Assembly (NCBI GenBank): GCA_021778895.1
Contig: JAJYBR010000010.1
Coordinates: 1 to 59,414 of the forward strand
Direction of reading: 5' to 3'
DNA from: Actinomycetes bacterium
Lineage (GTDB): Bacteria > Actinomycetota > Acidimicrobiia > Acidimicrobiales > RAAP-2
Length of the DNA: 59,414 nt
A model generated the notes under the pieces. That model was given only the letters and a program-made list of their open reading frames with translations, was not told where the DNA came from and searched no databases. Within the stretch, counting starts at the first letter, position 1. Every line of letters begins with the position of its first letter. The position numbers and the translations under genes were made by a program. Below, piece by piece: positions 8,806 to 16,945 of the stretch.

Positions 8806-9906
8806 GTGACGACTGCGGTGTTGTTTGGTGGGCCTTCGCCCGAGCACGATGTGTCCATCCTGACCGGCCTGCAGGCCTGGCGGGAACTCCGGCGAGCCCG
8901 ACCGACCGTGGGGATCTACTGGTCCAAGACGGGCGCGTTCTTCCAAGTCCCGGACGATTTGGAGGCCCAGCACTTCATCCTCGGGATCCCGCGGGGAGCC
9001 ACCCCCCTGGTGCTGCAGGTCGGTGAAGGCGGCGGGTTCTCCACCGCGGGCGGACGCTTCGGCCGCGAGCGTCGGCTCGACCTCGACGCCATCGTCCTGG
9101 CCACGCACGGCGGACCGGGCGAGGACGGGACGCTGCAGGCCGCCCTGGACCTGGCGGGCGTCGCCTACACCGGGCCCACCGTGGCCGGTGCGGCCCTCGG
9201 CATGGACAAGTGGGCCTTCGCCGCCGCGGTGCACGCCGCCGACCTGCCCACCTTGCCCCGGGTCCTGTTGACCGACGGCGTGGCGATCCCGTTCGCGGGC
9301 CCGTACATCTTGAAGCCGCGGTTCGGGGGCTCGTCGATCGGCATCGACGTCGTGGCCGACGAGGCCACGGCGCGCGCTCGCGTGCTGGCCAACCCGCACC
9401 TGGCCCACGGCTGTGTCGTCGAGCCCTTCCGGGCGGACCTGTCCGACCTGCAGATCGCCGTGCGCACGTATCCGGGCCTGGAGCTCTCGGCCCTGGAGCG
9501 TCCCCTGCGGCGCTCCGGCGCGGCCGAGATCCTGGACTATCGCGACAAGTACGTGGGCGGCGAGGGCATGCTGTCGGCGCCCCGCGAGCTGCCGGCGGTC
9601 GTCGCCTCCGAGCTGGCCGAGGCCCTGCGCGCGGCGGCGCGCACCATCGCCCACGTGGCCTCGGTGCGCGGGATCGCGCGCATCGACTTCCTGGCGGGCG
9701 GGGACGAGTGGTACGTCAACGAGGTCAACACGATCCCCGGGTCGCTAGCCAAGCATCTCTTCGTCGAGCCGCCGGTCGCGTTCTCCCAGTTGCTAGCCGA
9801 CCTGGTCGCGGAGGCCATCGAGCGGCCCAGCCACGCCTACAGCGCCGCTGGGGCCGATGGCACGGTGCTGGCCAGCGCGGGATCCATCGCGGCCAAACTC
9901 GCGTAG
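8806..9906 (+). CDS. ddl: D-alanine--D-alanine ligase
   Basis: 366-residue ATP-grasp ligase that joins two D-alanines for peptidoglycan. Visible landmarks are N-terminal FGGPSPEHDVS, ATHGGPGEDGTLQ, the lysine strand YILKPRFGGSSIGI, and the metal and ATP site RIDFL ... YVNEVNTIPGSLAKHLF. The spacing and the GEDG loop fit D-Ala-D-Ala rather than D-Lac ligases, though that is not certain. The GTG start has a GAGG-type ribosome site about ten bases upstream (GAGGCGAGGTGTGGC). The last 114 bases are also read on the other strand as the end of the BTAD gene. Confidence 0.9.
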   Translation: MTTAVLFGGPSPEHDVSILTGLQAWRELRRARPTVGIYWSKTGAFFQVPDDLEAQHFILGIPRGATPLVLQVGEGGGFSTAGGRFGRERRLDLDAIVLATHGGPGEDGTLQAALDLAGVAYTGPTVAGAALGMDKWAFAAAVHAADLPTLPRVLLTDGVAIPFAGPYILKPRFGGSSIGIDVVADEATARARVLANPHLAHGCVVEPFRADLSDLQIAVRTYPGLELSALERPLRRSGAAEILDYRDKYVGGEGMLSAPRELPAVVASELAEALRAAARTIAHVASVRGIARIDFLAGGDEWYVNEVNTIPGSLAKHLFVEPPVAFSQLLADLVAEAIERPSHAYSAAGADGTVLASAGSIAAKLA

Positions 9907-11487
9907 CCGCGGGACCCGCACCAGGGCGTCGGCCAGGTCGTCGCTGTAGGGATCGACCAGTCGCCCGCGATCCAGGGCCCAGAAGGCCAGTTCGACGTCG
10001 CCGGACGCCAACGCCGCCGTGTGCAAGGCCAGGGCGGCCCACTCGCCGTCGCGCTGGAGCCGTGCCGCGTGCCCTTCGGCCAGGAACCACTCGAAGCCGC
10101 GCAGGGCACTGGCCAGCGGCTCGCCGCGCACCAGGGCGAGGGCGTGGCGCAACGGGGTGATGGCGGCAGTGCCGCCGAGGCGCCGGGCCTCGCCGACCAG
10201 CCGGTGGAACTCCTCGACGTCGCTGCGCACGCCGTGCGTGGTGTACAGCCCACTCGACGAGACGGGGTGCAGGCGGGGACCGTGATCGTCGACACCGAGG
10301 CTGCGGCGCACGGCGGTCGACGTGTTCATCAGGGTCCGGGGCGAGGCGTCCGCGTGGGGTCGTCCCAGCACGCGCGCGCGGAGCCGGTCACCGGTGACCG
10401 GCTCGTGGCGGTGCAGCGCCAGGTACGCCGTCATCTCGATGCAGTGGCGGCGCAGCGCCGGCACGAACGGCGCCGCGAGCCCGTGGATGGTCGGGTCCGC
10501 CCGCAGCAGCTCGACGACGACCCCCGGCGCGTTCGGCGCCGGCCCGCTGCTGGCGTCCCACCGCCCCTGGTAGGTGGTGGGTAGGTCGCCCGGGGGTCGA
10601 TCGAGGCGCGAGACCGTCACGGCGCTGGCCACGAGCGCCGGGTCGAGGTCGGCGGGGGGACCGAGGTAGACGACTGCGTGGTGGCGCACGGCACGGACGG
10701 CCAGGGCGTAGACGAGCTCGGTGACGTCAGACGTGCACACGACGCGCCCCCCACGCTGCAGACCTACCGCATGCGCCGCGACGACCGCGTCGTCCCAGTG
10801 CGCGGGCACACGGAGGCTCCCGCCCTCGCGGGCGAAGGCGACCATGGGGCTCGGCGACTCGTCGAGGACGCACACCACCACGATGTCGTCGTCCTCTTCG
10901 GGTGCACTCGGTGTATCACCGGCGAGGTCGACCTCGACCACGCCGTCGGTGGCGTCGGCGATGAGGTAGCGCAGGCGCCCGAGGAGGCTGGCATCGACGC
11001 GCCGTACCTGGTCGAGCAGGTCGTCGACGTCCTCGGGTTCGAGCACCTCCCGGTCGCGCCGCAGTCGCTCGACCCGTTGGCGGACGGCCAGCGCGAGCGG
11101 GAGGCCGCTGAGCTCGGAGGGAGCGCTGGGCACGGTGGGCCGGGGCGCCCGATGGGAGGCCGCGATCGCCGCAGCGGGTGTCGGGGCTGGCGGCACGTGG
11201 GGACCAGGTCCTGGCCACAAGGTGAGGACGGCGACCACCACGCCCGCGACCCAGGCCGTCCCGCCCAGCGGCAGGGTCGCGCCGTGGCGGAGGCGGATGA
11301 CGTTGCGCGCCACCTGGACGACGAAGGCCACCCAGAAGCCCGCGAGGGCCACCAGGAGCGCCTGGAGGAGGGGCCCGTGCTGGCGATGCGCGGCGACCGC
11401 CCACTTGCTCACCACGACGTAGGGCGCCAGCGCGAAGTACGCGGTGAGTGCGATGCCGTGGACGGGTCCGCCGGCCAGTCGCTTCAC
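9793..11487 (-). CDS. Membrane-anchored protein with C-terminal BTAD (SARP-type) domain
   Basis: 564 residues. The first ~95 hold three likely membrane helices (around 10-30, 38-62, 75-95), followed by a Pro-rich linker. The middle region (EEDDDIVVVCVLDESPSP onward) looks like a modified nucleotide- or ligand-binding fold. The last ~190 residues (AYLALHRHEPVTGDRLRARV, RTLMNTSTAVRRSLG, DVEEFHRLVGEARRLGG, AALALHTAALASGDVELAFWALDRG) match a winged-helix plus bacterial transcriptional activator domain. Such membrane BTAD proteins occur in actinobacteria, often with LysM; no LysM is visible here. The GTG start overlaps the upstream partner's stop (GTGA). The C-terminal ~37 codons lie antisense to ddl. 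Function is unknown; membrane-tethered regulation is a reasonable guess. Confidence 0.7.
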   Translation of the reverse strand: MKRLAGGPVHGIALTAYFALAPYVVVSKWAVAAHRQHGPLLQALLVALAGFWVAFVVQVARNVIRLRHGATLPLGGTAWVAGVVVAVLTLWPGPGPHVPPAPTPAAAIAASHRAPRPTVPSAPSELSGLPLALAVRQRVERLRRDREVLEPEDVDDLLDQVRRVDASLLGRLRYLIADATDGVVEVDLAGDTPSAPEEDDDIVVVCVLDESPSPMVAFAREGGSLRVPAHWDDAVVAAHAVGLQRGGRVVCTSDVTELVYALAVRAVRHHAVVYLGPPADLDPALVASAVTVSRLDRPPGDLPTTYQGRWDASSGPAPNAPGVVVELLRADPTIHGLAAPFVPALRRHCIEMTAYLALHRHEPVTGDRLRARVLGRPHADASPRTLMNTSTAVRRSLGVDDHGPRLHPVSSSGLYTTHGVRSDVEEFHRLVGEARRLGGTAAITPLRHALALVRGEPLASALRGFEWFLAEGHAARLQRDGEWAALALHTAALASGDVELAFWALDRGRLVDPYSDDLADALVRVPRLREFGRDGSRAGQHRAIGPSGAVGVAGPLDGLRDQVG

Positions 11488-12092
11488 GGTCTGGGCACGA
11501 TGCGCCACGACGTCGCGGCGCTCGTGGCCTCCACCGTCAGGTCGCAGGTCGCCGTCGGCACGTAGAAGTCGGTGGCCACGACGGCGAAGGAGTTCGGGCA
11601 CAGGAGCGTGGAGACCACGGGCGCACTCGTCGTCAGCTGCCACAGGCCCGCCGACGCCACGGGCACGACGACCCGGTCGCCGCTGCGCGGCAGCGTCCCG
11701 ACCACTGCCGTGCCGGCCAGTGGTGGCACGCCGGACGCGGTCGGCGAGCCGGTCGCGACGGTCGGCGGCGAGGAGGGCACGGCGGTGTCCCGCGCGATCG
11801 TGTGGACCGGTGCCGAGCGGTGCCACCGGGGGAGCGGGCTCACGGGCACCGACGTCGTCGAGGGCGCCTCGCTCGTCAACCCCGTCGTCGGGCGTCGTCG
11901 GGGTGGCAGCGAGGACCTCTCGCCAACCCGTGTCGTCGTCGGGGTGCTGGACAGTGCCGGTTCCGAGGACGTCGCCGTCCGCGTGGTGGTGCGTGCCGGG
12001 CTCGTCAGCGTCACGGCCACGATTAGAAGCAGGAGCGGACTCGACCACAAGACGAGGTGCGCCGAGCGAGAGCGGGGCGCGAGAGGGGTCAC
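11484..12092 (-). CDS. Signal-anchored Ser/Thr/Pro-rich hypothetical protein
   Basis: 202 residues. After a short basic start (MTPLAPRSRSAH) comes one hydrophobic segment (LVLWSSPLLLLIVAVTL), then ~90 residues rich in Ser, Thr and Pro, which suggests an extracytoplasmic linker. A C-terminal ~75-residue domain follows with two cysteines (LLCPNSF and TATCDLTV) that could form a disulfide. I do not recognise the domain. The gene is translationally coupled to the membrane BTAD protein by a GTGA overlap, so the two probably act together at the membrane. GTG 12092 is supported by a TACGGT -10 box 6 bases upstream. Confidence 0.65.
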   Translation of the reverse strand: MTPLAPRSRSAHLVLWSSPLLLLIVAVTLTSPARTTTRTATSSEPALSSTPTTTRVGERSSLPPRRRPTTGLTSEAPSTTSVPVSPLPRWHRSAPVHTIARDTAVPSSPPTVATGSPTASGVPPLAGTAVVGTLPRSGDRVVVPVASAGLWQLTTSAPVVSTLLCPNSFAVVATDFYVPTATCDLTVEATSAATSWRIVPRP

Positions 12093-12098
12093 AGGTCC

Positions 12099-12104
12099 AC
12101 CGTA
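12099..12104 (-). promoter_or_regulatory. -10 box of likely leaderless BTAD module
   Basis: TACGGT on the minus strand, 6 bases before GTG 12092. The sigma-like gene upstream (in the minus direction) ends at 12150, so this promoter would drive only the two membrane genes. Confidence 0.55.
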
Positions 12105-12149
12105 GTGAGGTCGTCCGGGGGTCGGAGGTCCTGATAGGGGCCCGATTCC

Positions 12150-12842
12150 TCACACCAGGTACCGACGAGCGAAGAATTGAAGTTCATTCTGCAGCGCGGG
12201 GACGCTCGAGTGCTCGGCGCTCGCCAGAGCGTGCCACGGGCGCTCCTCGACGACGCGCGCGTGGGTCAGTCGGGCGAGACGTTCGTGGGGTCCGCCGAGG
12301 TAGGCCGCCAGGCGGACATCCAGGGACACCGGCTCGTCGGCACCCGCGCCGACGGGCACGGGCAGCGGCTCGGTCGCCTTCTCCCGGAGGATCCAGCGAC
12401 GGAGCCGGCCTCGCAGGGCGGACAGAACGTCGAGGGCCGCGTAGGGGCGGTCCTCGCCGGCCCACTGGGCCAGGATCTCGGTCGCGGTCGCCAGGGCGAG
12501 GCCCACGAACTCCCCGGACTCGCTAGTCACGCCCTGGCCGAAGCGCAGGCGGCGGCACACGCTGATCACGCCGGGCAGCAACGTCTGGAGAAGCGCCCGG
12601 CGGATCTCCGCGTCGGCGGCGTCGAGCAGCATTGCCTGGACGATGGCGGCCCGTTCGAGCATGGTCCGTCCTCCGCGCACCTCGAGGGCGCCCACGAGGT
12701 CGCCGAGGTCTTCGACCCCGGCGAGCGGCAGAGTGGGGTGAGCGAGGCGAAAGCGGGCCGCCGCCTCGCACGACGCGGCGCGGTGGCACCGCCAGTGCCA
12801 GTCACGGCGCAGCGCGGTCAAGCTGTCAAATGAAGTGTCCAT
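12150..12842 (-). CDS. Hypothetical helical protein, possibly sigma-region-like
   Basis: 230 residues, mostly helical by composition and without membrane segments. The central part (RRALLQTLLPGVISVCRRL ... EFVGLALATATEILAQWAG ... ALSALRGRLRRWILREKA) resembles the degenerate sigma-like proteins found with actinobacterial accessory modules, but I cannot show DNA-binding residues. ATG 12842 is chosen because upstream in-frame extension enters the divergent promoter region of the gene at 12951. It lies directly upstream of the BTAD pair on the same strand, so it may belong to the same regulatory unit. Being a sigma-like factor is only a weak suggestion. Confidence 0.5.
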   Translation of the reverse strand: MDTSFDSLTALRRDWHWRCHRAASCEAAARFRLAHPTLPLAGVEDLGDLVGALEVRGGRTMLERAAIVQAMLLDAADAEIRRALLQTLLPGVISVCRRLRFGQGVTSESGEFVGLALATATEILAQWAGEDRPYAALDVLSALRGRLRRWILREKATEPLPVPVGAGADEPVSLDVRLAAYLGGPHERLARLTHARVVEERPWHALASAEHSSVPALQNELQFFARRYLV

Positions 12843-12938
12843 GGCGCCAGTAGAGAGGACGGCACGACCACCGGCGCAGCCCGTGCGCCACCTGGTTGGA
12901 CGACCTGCGGGACGCACCGCTGCGCGCACAGTGTGGCC

Positions 12939-12944
12939 TAGGCT
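12939..12944 (+). promoter_or_regulatory. -10 box of likely leaderless small gene
   Basis: TAGGCT lies 6 bases before GTG 12951, with no ribosome binding site in between. Confidence 0.55.
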
Positions 12945-12950
12945 CGCGGC

Positions 12951-13292
12951 GTGGACATCGAAGCCTTCTACCAGGCCAATGAGGCTCGACGCGAGAGTCC
13001 CGAATACGAGTTCGGCGACGACTGGACCGACGCCCGAGGCAATCACTACCGCCTGAGCTGGGTCGAGGCGACCGGGGAGCTCTACTTGATGATCGAGCCC
13101 GAAGCGGTCGTCAGCGAGGACATCTTCGGCGACTTCCTGGTCGCCGAAGAGTCCGTCGAGGGTCTGGCCGTCGTCGTGATCTCCCAGGTCGCGTCCCTGC
13201 TGGACGTGGAGGGTCGACTCGAGGGCTGGGAGGATGCCATGGCCGCACCGAACTCGCTCGGCTGGCTGTACTCCCGCATCGGCGCGAGTTGA
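12951..13292 (+). CDS. Small acidic hypothetical protein
   Basis: 113 residues, acidic, without signal peptide or membrane segment. It looks like an alpha/beta domain: EFGDDWTDARGNHYRLSWVE, ELYLMIEPEAV and EGLAVVVISQVASL suggest alternating strands and helices. I do not recognise the family. It is transcribed alone, divergent from the sigma-like gene, and ends 9 bases before the convergent lipoprotein gene. The GTG start and -10 spacing indicate a leaderless transcript, which supports this being a real gene. Confidence 0.55.
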   Translation: MDIEAFYQANEARRESPEYEFGDDWTDARGNHYRLSWVEATGELYLMIEPEAVVSEDIFGDFLVAEESVEGLAVVVISQVASLLDVEGRLEGWEDAMAAPNSLGWLYSRIGAS

Positions 13293-13301
13293 TCTGCGTC
13301 C

Positions 13302-13685
13302 CTACAGGTAGGGATTCGACGAGTTGGCGATGGCGCACAGGCTGGTGAGCGACGCGACCAGGTAGCGCAGAGGAACGCGCTCGGCCTCGTTGATGGTCGT
13401 CATCAACGGGTTCCAGCCCCCGTCGGCGGAAGTCGCGGCTGCTGCGTAGGGTGTCGCCTCGAGCAGCGTGGCCAGCGCCCGTGACGCCAGCGCCGACCGC
13501 GTGCCACTGGCGGGGGGTGACTGCTGGCTCTGGCGGTACTCCCGCAGGGCGCGACCGACGTACGTGCATGCTGTGCGCGCCTGGCTGACGGCGCTCGTCG
13601 TGCCGCAGGCACTCAGGCCGAGCCCTGACCCCAGGACGGCGACGAGGAGGAGGGGGCGGGTCGCGAGTCGGCTCAGCCCAGCCAC
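13302..13685 (-). CDS. Small lipoprotein
   Basis: 127 residues. The N-terminal segment VAGLSRLATRPLLLVAVLG is a short basic and hydrophobic signal followed by a lipobox-like LGLSACG, so the mature protein should be lipid-anchored at the Cys on the outer face. The remainder (YVGRALREYRQSQQ, ASRALATLLEATPYAAAA) is helical with two further cysteines and no recognised domain. GTG 13685 fits the signal peptide; it overlaps the end of the upstream gene by 13 bases. It is the last gene of an operon headed by a secreted GH3 enzyme. Confidence 0.7.
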   Translation of the reverse strand: MAGLSRLATRPLLLVAVLGSGLGLSACGTTSAVSQARTACTYVGRALREYRQSQQSPPASGTRSALASRALATLLEATPYAAAATSADGGWNPLMTTINEAERVPLRYLVASLTSLCAIANSSNPYL

Positions 13686-14254
13686 GCGTCGGCGGCCTGG
13701 AGCAGGAAGTCGCTGATGGCGCGGCCCCGGTCGAACACGTCGCACAGCGGGTCGTCACCACGCGCGACCTGGCTGAGGGAGACCGAGCGTCGCGCCACGA
13801 TGGCGATGCGCCGCTCACCGGTCTCGGTCGGGGAGGGGTAGGTGTCGGTCGCGCTCACCTCGAGCGGCATGTCGATGCCACCGACCGGAGCGAGGTCGAT
13901 GGCCAGGCGCAGCAGGTCGGGGGCGTGGGGCATGGGGGGCAGCGACCAGGTCAGCACCAGCGGGAAGTGAAACTCGTCGGGGGGATCGACGTCGTCGGGC
14001 AGCCCGATGACGGCGTCTTCGAACGCCAGCAGGATGCGGGGATCCACGTCGAGTTCGATGTGCAGGTCGACGGGTCCGCCGCAACCGTCTTCGGGGTGCA
14101 GGTCGACCTCCCAGCTCTGGCGCAGGGAGTAGGTCTCGACGAAGTGCCGCTCGTCGTGGACGTGGAAGCCGTGCGTCACCGCATGGTCCTTCAGATCGGC
14201 GACGAAACCGGCGACGTCGATGGCGGCCATCGACGCCCAGCGTAGTCGGGTCAC
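13673..14254 (-). CDS. Hypothetical protein
   Basis: 193 residues from GTG 14254, or 185 from ATG 14230. The GTG overlaps the GH3 stop as GTGA, which favours coupled translation from 14254, while ATG 14230 begins a more typical protein start (MAAIDVAGFVADLKDH). The sequence is acidic and strand-rich (SWEVDLHPEDGCGGPVDLHI, RILLAFEDAVIGLPDD, EFHFPLVLTWSLPP) with no signal or membrane segment. I do not recognise the domain. Its place between a GH3 and a lipoprotein does not reveal a role. Confidence 0.6.
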   Translation of the reverse strand: MTRLRWASMAAIDVAGFVADLKDHAVTHGFHVHDERHFVETYSLRQSWEVDLHPEDGCGGPVDLHIELDVDPRILLAFEDAVIGLPDDVDPPDEFHFPLVLTWSLPPMPHAPDLLRLAIDLAPVGGIDMPLEVSATDTYPSPTETGERRIAIVARRSVSLSQVARGDDPLCDVFDRGRAISDFLLQAADAWLG

Positions 14255-16884
14255 GCTCGACCAGGAGCGCCATCAGACGCCGGTCGAGACCAGGTGACGC
14301 GCAGGCGGATGGGCAGCCGCGCGGAGGACTGGCCCACGTCGACGTGGTAGGTGCCCGGGGCCACCCCGAGACGGCCGTGGCGGTAGGAGGCGAAGGCACT
14401 ACGGGCGAGCACGAGCGTGACCCGGCGCCGGGCATGGGCGGACAGCCGCACGCGCGAGAACGCGCGCAGCTGGTCGGGCGGCTCGCCGAGCGTCGGCGGG
14501 TAGGCGACGTAGGCCTGGACCACCGCGGTGCCGGTCCGGGAGCCGAGGTTGCGCACCGAGAGCGACACCGACACGCGGTGACGCAGTCGGCGCAGGTGCG
14601 CGCGGGCGAGGCGGAAGCGGGTGTAGCTGAGCCCGTACCCGAAGGGGAAGAGGGGCCGGACGTGGTGCGCCTGGTACCAGCGGTACCCGACGTCGAGGCC
14701 GTTGCCGCTGCCGAGCGTGACGGTGGCATTGACTCCGGGGTACTGGGCGGCCGTCGTGATCGGCGTGGCGCCCGCTGACGCGGGGAAGGTGAGGGGCAGG
14801 TGCCCAGCGGGGTCGACGCGACCCAGGAGGACCGGGGCGATGGCCGCTCCGTCGACCTGGCCGGGATACCACGCCTCGAGGACCGCCGCGACCCGGTGGA
14901 TCCAGGGCATCAGCACCGCGCCACCCGTCTCCAGGACGACGACCGTTCGCGGGTTGGCCGCCGCGACTGCGGAGATGAGCGCATTCTGATCTCCCGGCAA
15001 GGCCAGCGAGTTGCGGTCGGCGCCTTCCCCGGTGGCGACGCCGGCGAACACGACGGCGATGCGGGCGTGGCGGGCGGCGGTCGCGGCCGCATCGATCGCG
15101 GGCGTGGCGTCGAAGATGTCGAGTGCTGGCACGGGGTGGTTGCGCACGGCGAACCACTGGGCACGGAGGGTGTAGTGGTGACCGGCGACGAGGGGGACGG
15201 TGGTCGAGATGACCTGACGGGCGTGGAGGCCCGGGGAAGACAGGACAACGTGCCGGCCCAGGGAGAGCCACGTGTCGCCGAGCTGCTCGAGGGCGAACTC
15301 GTACGTCCCAGTGCGACGCACGTGGAACCGGATCGACCACGACGACCAGTCCCGGCCCCGTCCAGGATGGTCCGCCGTGGCCGCGGCCGGTGTCACGTTG
15401 CCGCCGCGCTCGATCGCCACGTCGGAGGTGCCCGGCTCACCCCGGTGGTGCGGGCGGGTGACCAGGCGCAGGGGTGAGCCGTGCTCGATGGTGACGTCGT
15501 CGAGCTTGGTCAGGGAGAACTCGGAGACCGACCCCGGTGCGTAGCGGATGACGGTGCCGCGCGGCAGCTGGGAGCGCAACGCCGCCAGCGGCGTCACCAC
15601 CGGCCCCGGGACGACGCCGGCGCTGCCCGTGCCGCCCGTGATCGGGGAGACACTCGCGGGCAACCCAATCACCGCGACCGAGCCGGGGTGGGAGGACAGG
15701 GGGAGGACTCCATCGTTGGCGAGGAGGGTCATGCTCGACTCGGCGACACGAAGTGCCACTCGGCGATGTCCCGGCGTCGAGACCACGCCTCCGAGGTTGG
15801 GCACGAGGGGGTGGGCGACGATGCCGTAGGCGAACATCGTGGTCAGCACGGCCATGACGGCGTGGTCGAGTTGGCGCTCGGTGAAGCGGTGCAGGTGCCA
15901 TAGGTGCAAGAGCTCGCGCACCGACGCCGGCTTGATCAGATCGGCTCCGGCACGCAGGGCGGCACCGGGTCCAGTCGCAGCGCGCAGGTCGGTGCGGACG
16001 AATCCGTGGAAGCCCCACGAACGCAGGGTGCGGTAGAGGGCCGGATCCGAGCACACGTTGACGCCGTTGAGGGAGCCGTACGCGCACATCAGCGAGGCGA
16101 CGTGTCCCTGCTGGACCACAGCCCGGAACGGCGCGTCGTACAGCTCGGCTAGGGCTCGCGCACTGACCGACTGATTGAGGCGGGCCCGCGCGTTCTCCTG
16201 GGTGTAGCCGGTGAAGTGCTTGGCGTCGGCGATCTCCCCGGTCGACTGGATCCCCCGCACGTCGGCGACTCCGAGCGTCGCGGTGAGGTAGGGGTCCTCG
16301 CCGTAGCTCTCGAAGATCCGTCCGCTCAGGGGCACGCGCGCCAGGTTCAGATTGGGGCCCTGCACACCCTCGATGCCCTTGGCCCGGGCCTCTTGGGCGA
16401 TGGCCCGACCCTGCTGCCAGGCCAGGCGCGGATCGAAGGTGGCGCCCACGCTGAGACTGGCGGGGAACTGGGTGACGCCGGTCAGTCCATTGGCGACACC
16501 ATCGGGCCCGTCGGTGAGGGTCAGGGGCGGGATGCACAGCGCGGCGATGCCGACGTCGGCGTTCTCCAGCGGGGGGTACGTCTGCAGCGTGACCAGGCTC
16601 AGCCGCTGGACGAACGACAGATGGGTCAGGACCTCGTGGGCGAGGACGCGGGGTGACGCCGCGTGGTCACGGGCCTGGGTCACCCACGGACATGAGCTGC
16701 CCGGGTGGACGACGCCAACGCTGAGTCGCAGAGTGCGGCTGGCCGACGCCGATCCCGGCGCGAGCAGCCCGAGCACGAGGAAACCCATCGCCATGAGGGA
16801 AGCGACGCGTCGTCGTCGAGGAAGCACACGCCGTGGTGCGTCCGTGGCGGTCCAGTGCCGCGGGGTCCTCGTCAGTCGTCGCAA
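14251..16884 (-). CDS. Secreted glycoside hydrolase family 3 protein with PA14 insert
   Basis: 877 residues. A basic N-terminus leads into the signal segment VASLMAMGFLVLGLLAPGSASA. The GH3 N-terminal domain has GPNLNLARVP, ESYGEDPYL, AKHFTGYTQEN and GFVRTDLRAAT, where the Asp after RT sits at the usual nucleophile position (most relatives read SDW). The GH3 C-terminal domain follows, carrying a PA14-like insert (IRFHVRRTGTYEFALEQLGD). The Fn3-like end begins at FPFGYGLSYTRF. Relatives cleave beta-glucosides or beta-xylosides; the sugar cannot be read here. The TTG start has a -10 box 7 bases upstream and no ribosome site, so it is a leaderless TTG candidate. Confidence 0.85.
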   Translation of the reverse strand: MRRLTRTPRHWTATDAPRRVLPRRRRVASLMAMGFLVLGLLAPGSASASRTLRLSVGVVHPGSSCPWVTQARDHAASPRVLAHEVLTHLSFVQRLSLVTLQTYPPLENADVGIAALCIPPLTLTDGPDGVANGLTGVTQFPASLSVGATFDPRLAWQQGRAIAQEARAKGIEGVQGPNLNLARVPLSGRIFESYGEDPYLTATLGVADVRGIQSTGEIADAKHFTGYTQENARARLNQSVSARALAELYDAPFRAVVQQGHVASLMCAYGSLNGVNVCSDPALYRTLRSWGFHGFVRTDLRAATGPGAALRAGADLIKPASVRELLHLWHLHRFTERQLDHAVMAVLTTMFAYGIVAHPLVPNLGGVVSTPGHRRVALRVAESSMTLLANDGVLPLSSHPGSVAVIGLPASVSPITGGTGSAGVVPGPVVTPLAALRSQLPRGTVIRYAPGSVSEFSLTKLDDVTIEHGSPLRLVTRPHHRGEPGTSDVAIERGGNVTPAAATADHPGRGRDWSSWSIRFHVRRTGTYEFALEQLGDTWLSLGRHVVLSSPGLHARQVISTTVPLVAGHHYTLRAQWFAVRNHPVPALDIFDATPAIDAAATAARHARIAVVFAGVATGEGADRNSLALPGDQNALISAVAAANPRTVVVLETGGAVLMPWIHRVAAVLEAWYPGQVDGAAIAPVLLGRVDPAGHLPLTFPASAGATPITTAAQYPGVNATVTLGSGNGLDVGYRWYQAHHVRPLFPFGYGLSYTRFRLARAHLRRLRHRVSVSLSVRNLGSRTGTAVVQAYVAYPPTLGEPPDQLRAFSRVRLSAHARRRVTLVLARSAFASYRHGRLGVAPGTYHVDVGQSSARLPIRLRVTWSRPASDGAPGRA

Positions 16885-16891
16885 AGGTGCG

Positions 16892-16897
16892 AGTCTA
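16892..16897 (-). promoter_or_regulatory. -10 box of likely leaderless GH3 operon
   Basis: TAGACT on the minus strand ends 7 bases before TTG 16884. It diverges from the promoter at 16934 on the other strand. Confidence 0.5.
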
Positions 16898-16933
16898 CGG
16901 GTGCGGCCGCTCGCCGGATACTCAGGGCGCCAC

Positions 16934-16939
16934 TACCGT
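16934..16939 (+). promoter_or_regulatory. -10 box of likely leaderless phosphatase gene
   Basis: TACCGT, 6 bases before GTG 16946. The same hexamer precedes the acyl-CoA dehydrogenase gene at 44601. Confidence 0.55.
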
Positions 16940-16945
16940 GATGCC

